Shown in pieces: positions 11,650 to 23,799 of a stretch of 64,000 bases of DNA. Source of the stretch: Xiphydria camelus. Its lineage: Eukaryota; Arthropoda; Insecta; Hymenoptera; Xiphydriidae. Numbering within the stretch: position 1 is the stretch's first letter; every line of letters begins with the position of its first letter. The notes beneath the pieces were generated by a model. It ran no database searches and was not told the origin of the DNA. It worked only from the letters and a program-made list of their open reading frames with translations. The stretch lies in the NCBI GenBank assembly GCA_963678675.1, contig OY783193.1, positions 11,704,822 through 11,768,821 of the forward strand. The letters run 5' to 3'. The position numbers were made by a program, and so were the translations under genes.

Positions 11650-11865
11650 CACTGAGAAAAAAAAAAGTAGCCAACAAAATAATGTTGTCGAGTCAATTTG
11701 ATAATCTGAAAAAATATTTGTCGAATCATCCAAATGTTTAGCTCTGCCATCAAAGTTTTCGTGAAATCAACCAAAGAACTTTGCGATTCCAAAAAAAACA
11801 CGCATTGTGGGCTCGTATTCATTAAAAATATTTTTTTAGCCCAACCAAGAGCTCTTTCAGTGTGG
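11650..11865. mobile_element. MITE family K
   Basis: Starts cactgagaaaaaaaaaag and ends ctctttcagtg. The short inverted ends match the CACTGAGAAAA class. The interior is AT-rich, with ccaaagaactttgcgattcc near the middle, and has no other copy that I see in this window. Confidence 0.65.
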
Positions 11866-11869
11866 ACGG

Positions 11870-12970
11870 AATCATAGTTTATGCCATGGTCAAACTGTAA
11901 TTCGTGTAATTCCTTTTTCTCCGCGTAGACATTTTTATATCAACGAAACGAGTCTACGATTATAACAGGATATTTCTACGATAATAGAGTATTCACGATT
12001 TTTCCCGATTACATCAGATTCCAGAAATAATTCTCGACAGATACATTCGCAACCCCATCGAACAATTCCGACGCTTTCTTTCGCACGATGCCTCCACCTC
12101 GAGTGCCTACCCCAACAAAATATCACGTCGACTCGCCGGAGCGTCGAGTGCTTCCTTCGGGGTTTTCCTCCTCCGCGATAGCGCTCTTCCCTCCCCCGAC
12201 AGACGTTTCATCGCCCTCTTCAACGACCCACTCCTACTCTTCCCACCTTCCCGGCTCCCTCTTTCTCCGACCTTTCCACCCCCCGCCGCGCCGTCCCCGA
12301 ACCGACGAGCAAAGAACTCTCCTACCCTCTCGCGCTGATTTTCCAACCCACGCAATTCACCGCGCGATCCCACCGGCGGCGCGACGCCGCCGCTTGGGAT
12401 CACGGCGCCGACACGTGCTCCTGTTTACTTCCGCGGTTGGTCACGTGGCTCACGAAAATTCCGTATCCGCGGCTATAGGTACGCGCTTTCCCATCGACGG
12501 CGCCGCGACTCGACGCGCTTTTCCGGTCGTCGACTCTTCGTTGTCGTCGAAGGGGGATCGTATGACGCGTTTCTGACAACGAGAAATATTAATACAGGAT
12601 ATTTTTATTGGCGTCGGATAAAATCAGTTCTGCCCGTCGACGTGAATTTTCAATAAAATTTGCTTCGGTGGAATAAAAATACGCTTTCAGAGGTAAACTA
12701 TATTGATTTCGGCTTAAGTAATTTTTATCTCAGCAAGCGAATGATGAGTAGCTGCGCTAATGCTTTTATATTATGATTTTGATCGAGTGTAAATCATTTC
12801 TATAAATTTCTCAATAAGATTTTAAGTAATTCTGTCATCATAGAGAACTGATTTTATACCTATACCTACTTGAGTTGAAACATCTGAAATTTTTATATTT
12901 GACCTCTGCACCAAGAAATCCACATTTCATTCAGATTTCTGCTCTTTGTAGAAATTAACGTAGGTACGGC
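11870..12970. other. No recognised feature
   Basis: 12,080-12,560 is C-rich and CpG-rich with a 162-codon open frame of low-complexity Pro/Arg/Ser composition, judged non-genic. The rest is AT-rich. Confidence 0.4.
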
Positions 12971-12973
12971 TTC

Positions 12974-13225
12974 GCTATCATTTGAGGAGCAGACTTTCAA
13001 AAAGAAGTTTGTCTATATTAGCCTTTTTTCAGGAGAGGCCGAAAACTGCCCTTCTTTTAGGAAATAACATTACAAACAAGGAAATAAATATATTACCTAT
13101 ATTTTTTTCGCAATTTCTTGCATAAGTTTGAAAGCTTAATATTATTTTTTAAAAAGAAGGGCATTTTTTTGAAAGCTGCTTTTGAAAGTTTTTGTTTCTT
13201 GAAAGTCTGCTCCTCATTTGATGCA
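12974..13225. mobile_element. Inverted-repeat element, unclassified
   Basis: The arm atcatttgaggagcagactttcaa at 12,978-13,001 is exactly inverted at 13,199-13,222. A second inner pair (actgcccttcttt against aaagaagggca) shows the homology continues inward. About 250 bp, noncoding. Confidence 0.7.
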
Positions 13226-13229
13226 TTCA

Positions 13230-14360
13230 ATTTCCTCATTACAGCCCAAGTAACAAATATGCAACTCTTCCCATCCGTTCCTATCTCGCGAGAGCATCGA
13301 TTGAAGCCCGAGCGAAGGTACTGGCGAGCATGAATATCTCTCGACGTTGCGCAAGGATCGAGCACATCCGCGTGTGCAGTCGTGTTCCGCGAAAGTCAAA
13401 AATGCAGCGCGCGGCGGGATAACCTTCTCTATCGCGAGAGGCGCTGGAAAAAGATTTCTCCCAGCGCGCTAATTATGGCGGCATACGTTAGCTTGCTCCA
13501 TGGATGAGGAATTTACCTAACGAGTCGTGTTTTCTTCGCGATACAGGAGAACCTATACGCTCACGACGCGCGCGGATAACGCCGCACGATCGTAGGCGCG
13601 CGCAGCGACAACGCCGCGCGGCGAACGCCTCCGCGCCCCGCGGTCCGCAACGTCATCGGATCGCGTTTTCCCACGCGTTCACCGCGCTTTTAACCGGTCA
13701 TCATCGGCATCTCGCGTTCCAGAGGTTTAAAAACCTCGCGAGGAGATCGAATGGGACGTTCGCGCAACGGGAGCGCGCGCCGCTTCGATCGACGTCTTCG
13801 CGAGTCGCGCGCTGCGCGATTATCGCCGCGGTAATTATTATTAGAACGCGGCTAAGTAGCTGCGGGGAAAATTATCGCCGCTACGCGCGCGGCGACCGAA
13901 CGCCGAGGCCTGTGTGGGTATACCTGCGCGGCATTCCTGCTTAGCCACGTCTAAGTAACTTTCTTAATTACTGAGATTAACTTAATCGCCGGCGAGCTGG
14001 CGATAATCGCTCGCACGATTTCTCATCGGAGTTCCGTGAATTACTCTCCGACGGCGCTCACCCCTCCCGGCCTCCCTCTATCGCCGTGTTACACGAAATT
14101 CAGCGAAATGTAACTCCGACGAGAAAAATACGTCGTATACACGCTTTACGTGCGGTTGCGTCGACGCGCGCGCTCGCGCTCTTTTTATAATTATAAACGC
14201 TTCACGGCAATTATTTCGCTTCGTGGGGATTGCGAGGCACGATATAACGTTTCCAGCGTCACGATCGCCGGTAGAAAAACCGTGTTTCTGCAGCTGCAGG
14301 GAACTAATTCCGTCGGACGTGGTAAAAAGCTGGGATAAAATCGATCGGCATCGAATGAAA
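13230..14360. other. CpG-rich noncoding block
   Basis: 13,540-13,950 is extremely rich in CGCG with a 146-codon open frame of Arg/Ala composition, judged to be compositional. No gene supported. Confidence 0.4.
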
Positions 14361-14364
14361 AGGA

Positions 14365-14905
14365 GTTCGCGATCGAATTAAAATGTATTTTCCACCGTAC
14401 TTTTACTATTTTGTCGCCAGCGCATTCGTATATTTAAATCGTTTATTTCTCCATAAGTGGAGAAAAGCTCATTTGAATACGAATCTGGTGCAGAAACATT
14501 TATTCACGAGGAGCAAACAGAAATTTGAAGTACTTAAATTGACCTTTTAAGTGCCATGTACACAAATATTTGTTTAGCTCGAATAGACCTCAGTGTTCGA
14601 CGTGAAAAAAATTCCTATTCGTGACTGATAACCCTTCCAATGAGTTCGATCGAATTGAAATGTATTCCACCATACTCTTATTATTTTGTCGCCAGCATTC
14701 GTATATTTAAATCGATTATTTCTCCATAGCGCTGGAGAAAAGTTCATTTGAATAAGAACCTGGTACAGAAATAAGTACTTTTTGCATGGGGCAAACAGAA
14801 GTTTGAAGTAAATTGACCTTCGTACCATGTACACAAATATTTGTTCAACTCGAATAAATCTCAGTTCGACGTGAAAAAAATTCGTGACTGATAACCCTTC
14901 CAATA
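14365..14905. repeat. Diverged tandem duplication, two units
   Basis: Unit 1 (about 14,365-14,642) and unit 2 (about 14,643-14,905) align throughout. Shared blocks include ttttgtcgccagc, cattcgtatatttaaatcg, catgtacacaaatatttg, cgacgtgaaaaaaattc and gtgactgataacccttcca. Small indels separate them. Noncoding in all frames. Confidence 0.85.
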
Positions 14906-14909
14906 CGTT

Positions 14910-17510
14910 GGCGTTCGAATAAACTCTTCTCCGAGCGCACGTGACGTCGCCACCGAAAGAAAAGAAGCTCCCAACCGAGAAAGCCACTCCAAAAAAATAA
15001 TCTCTCGTCGCGACGAAATGAATTTTAATTAATTTAAGCATCGCGGCGCGCCGCCTAATTACCAAGATTAGCTCTCACAGAATAACCCAGAAGGCGATAT
15101 AACGCTCGCGGGACTCACCTGAGGCGACCTGCGACTGATGTATGTGGGACGTCGTCCTGACGGGGGTTCGGCGAATTGGCTATTATTTATTTGTCCTCTT
15201 CCACCCTCCTCGCGATTCAATTAACGAGATTGACGTTATTTCGTCGGGCGTTGGCTCAGGGTCGGGTTCAATTTCTCCTCGGCGCGTCTCGCGTGAGGAA
15301 ATCGCCTCGACCTTCGCTCCCGGAATTCGTTCCCGCCGCGACGGATCTCGGTGGCGCGCGATCGATCAGTGGGGTCCTTCCTCTCAGATCCTCGCTGCGC
15401 GCGACGTCATCTCGTTCACCGACGCTCGCCCGGTATCGAAACCCTGCGATCCGCCAGCGATGACATCAGCCTACTTAATTACTCCGAGTAATTGCGAGTA
15501 ATCAGAAGTAATCAAGAAGCAAACGCTTAATTGCAGCCGCCGATAAAAGAAGCGCCGCGCGGCGATCGTCCTCGCGGCTCCCGCGGAGGATACCTCCCCC
15601 CGGCGGTGTCGCGTTCGTCCGTCTCTCTTACGAGTTTATCGGGCGCAATTGGACCACGCGCTTCGACCCGCGCTCCTCCCCCTCCCGCCGTATCACTACC
15701 GCGCGCGAGATTTCGCGCGCTATTTCACGTCCGCGCGAGAAGCGCTGATGACAACGGAACGCGGCGGCGGCTTAATGCGGTTTTCATTATTCTATTTGTC
15801 GCTCCACGCGCGCGCCTGTGTTTGCCGAGCGACTCGCGTTCTCCGTCTGAATGTATAATTTTCACTGCAAAAAACACCGACGTGTCTCTCCGTCTGAGGA
15901 GACGAGTCACGTGTTGGTATACACCGCCGGCGCGCACCTCGGGCCGCGGGTAATTGCGCTTCCGACGCGCCGTGCGATAATTAGGAGCAAATTAGAGTCA
16001 GACCGTTTCCTTCTCCCCGTCCTTCCCTTTCCACTTAAACTCCAGCGACGTGCGTACAGCCGCGCGACCTCTCTCGCGCGCGAGTCTGATCGCCCTGCCG
16101 GATGTGTTTCCGCCGCCGAACGCGCCGCGAAGATGAAATCTCAACGGACTCGTCGCCGTGGCTGCTGCGGGAACGTTCGAGTCACTGGAGGCGGTGCACC
16201 TGTCGCGCGCATCTGTTCACGGGGAGAGCGGATCGAGTGAGAATTCGGTTTAAAAGTTTCTCGTCTCCGGAGATTTCTTTGTCAAATCGATCGAAGCTGT
16301 ACGCCGACACCGAACGACGGCAGTTACCACTGCAGCACTGTCCCGTCGAATTGCGACCGAGGCGCTCTCTCGACACTTTTCCGCGCCAGTCATACGCACT
16401 GCGCTCGCTCCGAGAATCCCGAAAACGAGCGCCACCCGCACCACGTTATATTTGGAGCTCCGCGACAATAGCACCTCGCGCCGTGCACTGCGATGATCTC
16501 AACTCCTCCGGCGCGCACGAATCACGTGACGCGAGAGCTATCCGGCAGCAGTCACTTCTTCCAATTTGACGCACGCCTCGATCGCGGTCGATGTAACCGT
16601 TGTTTCGGGGCGTCGCAGCGGTCGGTCGGTAACGAAACCTTCGCGACGCTGCTTGTCACATTCACCGTGGAGAGAAGGAACACGTTCCGCGCGTCGAGAC
16701 AATGCCGAGCGCGACCCTTTCTTCGTCGTTCTCCTCCGTCCTTCTTCGCGCGTTCTCGAGAGGAAAGCGCTTCGCGATCCGACCTCCACTTCCTGCGAGA
16801 CTTCCTTCTCCTCCTCCTCCTCCTCCTCCCGTGTGTGCTCCTTCCTTCTCTTCCACTCCTCGTCGCGAGGAAAAGAGAGCAGCGACGACGGCGTGCGTGT
16901 CACGTTGTCGCGGCGATCGAGAGACGCGCGAAAACTCAGTCGCACGGCCGAACCCTCGCAGTCCGCAGTCAGGCTGCGTGTGTCCGCCGTGTGCCGCGGG
17001 AAGGTTACCCGTCGTCCTCCCGCGATAATCGCGTCGCGGAAGTGGGGGTCGGGGGCGTAACCGGAGGCGGTACCAATGCGCGGAGGTGGGTCGCGAGTTA
17101 GTCGCGCGCGAGATCCCGTTGTTATGATTGTTATGAGTGTCCGAGTTGCCTCCACGGACCGTGGGTGGGAATGCGGGGGGCTTCTGTAATATACCCACCC
17201 CCCACGCGAAACGCGGCTCGTACCCGCACGCGCGCGATGCAAATCAGGGGGCGGAGAGGCTCTGAAATTTCTCGAAAAAAATGCGGACGGTGTGGACGCG
17301 AGCGCGAGGATGAGGATCGTCCAGGATTCGACGGTCATTGTGGGCGGTGGGAAGAGGGGGGACGAGGTGAATGAATACGCGGGGTCGACTGCAGGTGTCT
17401 GGTGCAGTGGCGCGAATCCGAAGAATTCTTCGGAAAGGAAGAAATTGTCGTGGAGGAGAGGGGGTGATTTTGGGAGTGACGGATATGGGTGAAGAGTGAA
17501 GAAAGTTGAT
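14910..17510. other. Long CpG-rich region, no supported gene
   Basis: High CpG with many long overlapping open frames on both strands (up to 266 codons at 16,538-17,338 minus). They are mutually overlapping and dominated by Arg, Ser, Pro or Glu. A CTC/TCC triplet run lies near 16,806-16,829. Such a block could hold a promoter or 5' untranslated exon, but no splice-bounded conserved frame is visible. Confidence 0.4.
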
Positions 17511-17512
17511 CA

Positions 17513-17671
17513 ACACTGAAAAAAGTATTTAGCTAATCCAGCTATATTTCTGGCTGCCTCAGGCATAACTAGAAAAATATTGCTAGCGTAGCAAGAATTC
17601 TTGCTATTGCGAAGAAAATTATCACTGCAATTACTATAATTTTCTAGTTGTGGCCAAATTTTTTTGAGTGA
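17513..17671. mobile_element. MITE family J, copy 1
   Basis: Starts acactgaaaaaagtattt and ends tttttttgagtg. It is about 95% identical by eye to 63,611-63,770. The interior is palindromic around attgctagcgtagcaagaattcttgctat. Flank is AA on both sides in this copy and TA in copy 2. Confidence 0.9.
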
Positions 17672-17674
17672 ACG

Positions 17675-18920
17675 TCGACGCGCGTCGAGAGGTGACAGTT
17701 TTATTTCGTCCATCGTCGCGAGGCTGGTTCGAGAAAAAATACGAAATCACCTGCAGTTATAATGTATACACTTGTGCTTTACAAACGAATCGCGTATCGC
17801 TGTACGAATAATACAAAGTAACGAAATGATTTCATTCATCCAAGATAATCAACAATATTTGTATCGGATCAATCGAAATAACCGGCAAACGTTAAATAGT
17901 TAATGGAATTTCTGATGCGGAAGTATAATCTGGTGCGAGATTTTGAATGTAATATCATTGCGGTATATCACTCAGAGCATTCCCCTCTTCGGTCTACCCA
18001 CCGGCAAATTATGAGGCGTCCAATTATTTTCGAGCAATCGACGGATCAGTAGACGTCGTGTAGGTATGGGTGAAAAAAAAATTGTAAGTAAGTATAGAAT
18101 GGGATACACCACGATGCTCCGATTTTTTGGAATCCTATTCGAAGGAAATTTCCAAAGAACTTAACGTTATACGAAGAGACGTTCGGTTCTTCTCGCGCGG
18201 AATTCTTAATCGATACGTCTAATTAATTAGGGATTGAAATCCATAGTTCCACGTACCTACACTGAGCAAACTATGTACCTAATTGCTAGCCTCGAAAAAA
18301 TGTTTCTTGAGCCAAGAACATACGATTTTAGAAATGTTTAAGAATACAGATTGTTGGTCGAAGTATAGGTACCTATAATATTGTATACTCTTAGGTATTA
18401 TTCAAGAATACCTTCATTGACGCAAGACATTCTTTCTATACGAACAAAATAATTACTCAAGCCTATCAAATATTGTATTTTCTTGCATGAAGAAAGCCAT
18501 AACTCGGTTCTGGGATTATATCATGTTTTTGGTTAAGGAGCAAATTTTTTGGCACTGGCAATTATTTCTCGCTGCGTGTAAAAAATCGAAATAGTTTTAT
18601 AATTGGGGTTGGCCGATAAAACGTGGTTGACTTTATCGAATACCTATATGGTGCACGGAAATTCGTAATATAGCGTTTGAAGTCGCGGGGGCCTCTTCCG
18701 AACAATCGTCCTATAGGTAGATACAGCTGCGTGCGTGAGTAGGCGAGAAGAAAGAGGCGTGGGTTGATACTTTAAAATGTTTTCGTGTGTTAGGTGCGTA
18801 TGGCTCTGCGATGCGACGGGTGCGAACCGCAGCATCGTCTTTTTTATACAGATAGATTCGATGCAATCCTTCTCTATTGCGCATTCTTTCTAGCTTCAAT
18901 GGAAAGAGGTTTTCTAATTT
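17675..18920. other. AT-rich noncoding; possible MITE at 18,260-18,580
   Basis: No gene recognised. From about 18,260 the sequence starts cactgagcaaactatg and about 320 bp later reads caattatttctcgctgcgtg, which may be a decayed member of the CACTGAG-ended class, but the ends pair poorly. Confidence 0.3.
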
Positions 18921-18924
18921 AAAT

Positions 18925-20061
18925 TGCCTATTCGATAGAAAAATTCATATTAATAAAAGCTCTTGACCAAAAACTCAATCGAATGTACTTAACTACATAT
19001 TTCTATTTATATCTAGCACACTAGAAATCTATCTAGAAAAATGATTAGCAATGTTAACGAAATATTTTATTGGCATGGGAACAGCGAAATATTTTTATCA
19101 GGACCACAAACTTTTGGTTACGATAAATAAAATTTAACACTAGAACTACTGCAACCGGTCAATTTGACCGGTGTCTTATTCAGAGTTCCATTCAACCTCA
19201 ATTATTTCGTAACCCGTGAGGTTTTTGTCAAAATTAGTACAATACTTTTTTGTAGAGCACATTTCGGTCTACAAAAAAGTTCTATAGCAGTGTGGACGAA
19301 AAATCCACGGATAACGAGATAATCACCCGCCAAAACGACCGTCTTATAAAGCGCGACCACTCGGTAGTTCTAGTGCCAATGTTCTGGTTGTGGCATCGTC
19401 TCACGATAGACCGACTTCTACACATCGGTTCGTACCGCTTAAATCAGTAATTCTACGTCATATAATAGGTATACCCATATTCTCAACAAAACTATGTCGC
19501 ATAGATGCACACACATCACTGTCGCCACGTGTATGATGCAACGTTGCCAATTCAATTTAACGTTATGTTTTGAAGTGTGAAGTGTAGGTAGGTACAATTT
19601 ATTAAGTGAAGTGTACAATTTATTAAACTAGCCGATAAATTTAAATCTACCTTACGGTACTTTCAGTTCAACACAGCCGTGTCACGCATAGTGTCCTCGA
19701 GCTTTACGACCCCGAGGAGATCCAAAAAACTTGATCGCGCGGCGACCGAACAGTATCTAATGTTTCCAAAATGCTTGGTTATGTCAACCAATACATCGCT
19801 GTTGCGCAGTAAAAAAGTCGCGTTAATTTTTAACACCATTTCACACCGGTTTGAACCTAGGTTTGAACCGGTTTGAATCTATATGTATCATATCTCTGGT
19901 AGGTATCACTCAGTCTTAATTCTGTTGTTATCTTGTACCTACCAAAAGTTTATATAACTCCACATAGCAGAACTTTTTACTGTATGTCGCAATAAATATA
20001 TTTCGTTATTCCCACGTCAACCAAAGTTTGATTAACATTACTGATAATTTTTCTCAGTCTA
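18925..20061. repeat. Dispersed repeat family R, copy 1
   Basis: Aligns with 26,635-27,925: shared blocks include tctatttatat, agcaatgttaacgaaat against aataatgttaaccgaat, gaaatatttttatc, acaaacttttggttacg, tttttaacaccatttcac and gcagaactttttac. It ends taatttttctcag, which is inverted relative to its ctagaaaaatgattagcaatg start region. One insertion (19,138-19,375) is present here and absent in copy 2; other insertions are present only in copy 2. Confidence 0.75.
19138..19375. mobile_element. Short TIR element, probable TTAA-type (piggyBac-like)
   Basis: Perfect 12-bp inverted ends cactagaactac and gtagttctagtg. The left flank is TTAA; the right flank is CCAA, possibly a mutated duplication. 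Comparison with the related repeat at 26.8 kb, which lacks this segment, supports insertion. The palindrome accggtcaatttgaccggt lies just inside the left end. Confidence 0.65.
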
Positions 20062-20064
20062 CCT

Positions 20065-20890
20065 CTGAGATTCACTCCTACGGCTTACAGAAGATATAAA
20101 AGACGCGAGAGATCTATGCAGACGGCAAGAAATTACCACGGATCGCATGCGCGTAGTAACGAACCGCAAAGCACCAGACCGACATCCGCTGCGGATCCTC
20201 CAGCGCGTCCGGGAAGAATAATTGAAGTCACGTTCCGCTAAACGGCGGGATGTCTCCATCATCCGGCGAGGGTCGCCGGGCGCGTAAAAGGAGCCGGTGA
20301 ATATTTTTTGTTCAACCCTTCCGCCGATCCCCACTTCGCTACGCCACTGGCACTGTCCGCACCCTCGGTGTTTTAATGCTCTCCCCTCAACTTCCCCGAC
20401 ATCACTCCCCTTCCGTTCGCTTCTACAACTCAACCCTTAGACTCGCGCGTTTGCCCGTTCCCTTGCGGCCGGCGGCGATAGCCAACTTGGTTTAAGCATT
20501 GGTCTGATTTGTAAAACACCCTCGCCCCGACACCCTCGCCTTCCGCGAGCAGACCGTCACGCTAGCTGACAGTAAATTAATGTACTTATTTAAGCCCGCC
20601 GACCCGCTCGCGATTAGACGGCAGTCCCGTATCGATCGCGCGAAGTCTTCCGCGCGTTGATTAGGGTTGGGGACATTTACCATCGGGTGGAACGCTTTTT
20701 ACGACCCGGTCGACGAAGACCTTGGACGATGCAGTCGTGTTGTCTCGGGTGCGGGTAGATGCGAATGTCGGTCTCGTTAAAATTGTTAGTCGAATCAATT
20801 AAATGTCACGATCCACAACCCCCCTCTCTTCCCCGTGACTGGTAAAACGTTTGTTGTGAGCTGACCTATCACGATCCACCGCAATAGTCA
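20065..20890. other. No recognised feature
   Basis: Moderately GC-rich noncoding DNA. An agatataaaagacgc TATA-like match occurs near 20,092 without downstream support. No gene identified. Confidence 0.4.
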
Positions 20891-20895
20891 TCTTA

Positions 20896-21330
20896 TACTG
20901 AGAGAAAAGTGGGTAATAAAATGAACCATAATCGCAAGGTTGAATTTTCCTGGTCTCTCGCTAGTAGGTACCATATTTACAATTAAACAGATCGTGAAAG
21001 TGGTCGAAATAACTTTTGTCACGTGGTAATAGTAACAATAAGATTGCGGTTTATGGTAGCCATGCACCATGATTAAATTAATCAAAAAGGTAAATCGATA
21101 ATATTACTACATGGTAATGTCAACTATATAAAAAAAAAGGTTAAAAACATTCATCAACCATACCGCAGGTTGATCTAATTGCAGCAATCGCAATCTCTTG
21201 TTATTACAACCAGAATTTCACTGTTTAGATTATGCGGAACCCTCAATTATGGGATCGTGGTTGGCGCCAAAATCGACCACGATTTCCATTTAAATTATGG
21301 TTTCTTTAACCAGATTTTTTGTCTCAGCCT
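20896..21330. mobile_element. MITE family D, copy 1
   Basis: Starts actgagagaaaagtgggtaat and ends gattttttgtctcag. The interior is partly palindromic (ccataatcgcaaggttg against gattgcggtttatgg). Copy 2 at 30,672-31,481 shares gtgggtagtaaaat, ataatcgcaag and aaaatcgaccacgattt, and a partial copy starts at 29,425. Confidence 0.8.
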
Positions 21331-21380
21331 AATTTCCACGAGCAACTGCAGAAACAATCGGCGGTGCATCGACAACTGTA

Positions 21381-21612
21381 CACTGAGAAAAAAATGTAGG
21401 TACTTTATCGAAATAAACGTACCTTTGGATAGTCCCAAGCGAGCGTATTTATTCGATTTAAATAAATATCGATTTGATTCAAATAACATCTAATTAATTC
21501 AATAATATAATATTTGCGTAGAACCGATATTCATTTAAATCGAATAAATACGCTCTTGAGACTATCCAAAGGCATGTTATTCTTTCGATCAAGTACATTT
21601 TTTTCTCAGTGT
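21381..21612. mobile_element. MITE family E, copy 1 (near-perfect palindrome)
   Basis: Starts cactgagaaaaaaatgta and ends cattttttttctcagtg, flanked by TA on both sides. The arms pair almost completely: cctttggatagtccca against actatccaaagg, and gcgtatttattcgattta against taaatcgaataaatacgc. The copy at 62,318-62,541 has the same arms. Confidence 0.9.
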
Positions 21613-21614
21613 AC

Positions 21615-22790
21615 CTGTCACTCGTCCTCACCCCTCGTACGATTCAAGCGACAACCGCGTTTCGCGCGAAGTCTTTTTCGCCGCGCACACCGAGAGCCGC
21701 AGAAACGAATGAATGAATATCTTTGTCCTTCTTCCTCTCTCTCGAAGCCGGTCCACGTGCGATTCACATATAACTCCCCCTCGCGGAGGCAGGAGGTGCA
21801 GCCCAGCTGGTAGTTGAAGTTGTAGGAGTCGGCAGGATGTGGGTCTCACCCCGCAATCTCCTTCTCTCTCTCGGGCGGGCTGCCTTCTTTCTCGCTCTCT
21901 CCCTTTCCGCGTCGCCCTCGACCACACCGCCTTTTCCGTTCCTCTCCCACCCTCTCGCCGACGATTCCTCGCGCTTTCCCTATCGCGCTCCCTCCACGCC
22001 GCTCGCACTCGCCACGGCCGCGCGCGCGGAGCGACTCTGTCTTGCCTCCCTCGTCCCACCGGATCGATTAAAACTACAAAGTGTTGCCTCTCCATCCGGC
22101 GGTACACTCATTCGTGGTCGCGACTACATACCTAGCTCCGATATACTCTCCGCGCGCAGCACTGGGTTACCACTCTCTTCGCCTCTCGCTCTTCGTCTCC
22201 TTCTCTCCCGTCTCTCCCCCGCCCCTCTCACACCCTGTACCGCGACTCCCTCGTCGTGTTTTTCGTCCTTTTGTCGGAGAGGATCTGTATTCACGGAGTC
22301 CGGCTCGGGCGGCGCGCGTCGTCCACCGTCGAGGACTCGCTCTTCGCGCGCTTTCGCTGATAATCTCCGCGTAAAAATTCCGGATCGCTCGGTAGATTAT
22401 CCACTTCGTCCGCCCCTCTTCACCTCCTTCGCCTTCCTGCGAACCTCGTTTTCGCTTCGGGATATCGCGAGACTTTTCGTATGGTTTTGTTACTCTCAAG
22501 GATAACTTTGAGTAAAAAAACTTGATGCCAATTTCATCGTATAATAGAATGATCAAGAATAGTTCATTCTCGACGTGATCCAATGATATTCCGAAGAATA
22601 AGAATAAGATCTTGATGTTATCAAAATATGATAAAAAATGGTTACAAATGAAATGAAAAATGCACCACATTAAGATTGCGATATTCTTATTCTTCGAATT
22701 ATTTTTATAGGTCACATCGAGAATGATTTACTTTTAATCGCATTTTGTTCAGACTTACGTCAATTTTTTTACTCAATACACACAAGGTGT
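21615..22790. other. CpG/pyrimidine-rich noncoding block, then AT-rich
   Basis: 21,620-22,450 is rich in TCTC and CGC and gives a 222-codon Ser/Leu/Pro/Arg frame on plus and Arg/Glu frames on minus, without recognisable domains. 22,500-22,780 is AT-rich with a repeated aataagaata motif. No gene supported. Confidence 0.4.
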
Positions 22791-22793
22791 CCC

Positions 22794-22998
22794 GTTCAGG
22801 ATAGTCATGGCGAGTGTGTGGCCTAATTTGCCTATACTTGTCCCGCCGAACAATATTAGATTAACAGCATAAGTGTTGACTGACAGTCAGAACTTGGTTG
22901 TCAGACAATACTTATGCCGTCAATCCATAATTGGTCGGCGAAACAAGTATAAGCTAATTAGGCCACACCCGCCATGACTATCCTGAGCGGAACACCTC
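22794..22998. mobile_element. MITE with about 70-bp inverted arms
   Basis: The left arm aaggtgtcccgttcaggata, atagtcatggcgagtg and ggcctaatttg pairs with the right arm gccacacccgccatgac, tatcctgagcggaacacct. The centre also pairs (agcataagtgttgactgac against gtcagacaatacttatgc). No coding content; target duplication unclear. Confidence 0.85.
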
Positions 22999-23123
22999 GT
23001 ACGTTAGGATTAGAAGTATTTAGTACAGACATTTCTTATGGAGTCTATCTATCTGTAACTTAACGCGAGCTTTTGGATTCGTCATATTCGAATGGTCTGC
23101 TGCACCGCGTCCTCGCCTTTAGC

Positions 23124-23408
23124 CACATAGAGAAAGAATAAGTTGAATCTCTCTAGCTACTGAAAGTTACTTGCGGGGTTGCAAGTAATTATTTATTTAT
23201 ATCGATGAAATTTTTTAATATATCGATTAGATATCTCTTCATTACAATTATGTGGAATAGTGATTGTCATTACAGTTATGTGATTGCAAAGAAGAAATAT
23301 CAAATTAATATAAGAAAGATCAAATTGATGTATAATAAATAAATGATTACTTATACGACCCCACATGTAATTTTCAGTAGCTCCAACTAATTCTCTTCCT
23401 CGGTGCAT
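23124..23408. mobile_element. MITE family O, copy 1
   Basis: Starts cacatagagaaagaata and ends ttctcttcctcggtg. It contains gttacttgcggggttgcaagtaatt near the left and aatgattacttatacgacc at the right. The counterpart at 61,229-61,465 has acttgtgggaccgcaagtaatt and gattacttgcgacctcgcaagtaa. Confidence 0.75.
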
Positions 23409-23449
23409 AAATGCAATTGCATGCCCCACACACACACAGCTAACTATTT

Positions 23450-23630
23450 TATGTTCTATAAAAATCGTAAGAACGCTTCCAGAGCAAATTTTAGGTACGT
23501 TTATAGAGCATGTTTATTCTAAGAACATTTTTAAAACGTTCTTACAACACTTATAGGGCTACATTAGCAGTTATTTTATAAATGCTCTATAAATTATGCT
23601 CTAAGAACGTTCTTGCAACAAATTTAAAAA
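23450..23630. repeat. Imperfect inverted repeat of GTTCTTA / TAGAGCAT motifs
   Basis: tttatagagcatg and ctaagaac near 23,500-23,526 recur inverted as atgctctata and gttctta; aacgttctta occurs twice more nearby. Probably a decayed foldback element. Confidence 0.4.
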
Positions 23631-23768
23631 GCAATACAGTTTCTGAAGGCAAAATAGTCTCATGTGCCAGATTAATGCAACAATTCAGTGTTCTAGATAC
23701 AACTATAAAACATTAACAGAATATAAAACTCCTATTACTTTAAATTTGCAGAACTACTTTGCTAACTG

Positions 23769-23789
23769 CCCCCCCCCCCCCCCCCCCCC
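23769..23789. repeat. Poly-C tract, about 21 C
   Basis: Uninterrupted C run within otherwise AT-rich DNA. Confidence 0.9.
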
Positions 23790-23799
23790 GGTATCGTTC

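Noticed and set aside
12088..12576. 162-codon plus-strand frame
   Set aside because: Proline/arginine/serine-rich translation of a C-rich block; no domain.
16538..17338. Long minus-strand frame of 266 codons
   Set aside because: Lies in CpG/CT-rich DNA with equally long frames in other phases and on the other strand; composition is Arg/Ser/Glu-rich and no domain or splice signal fits.
21837..22505. 222-codon plus-strand frame
   Set aside because: Translation of CT/CpG repeats (Leu, Ser, Pro, Arg); opposite strand is also open.
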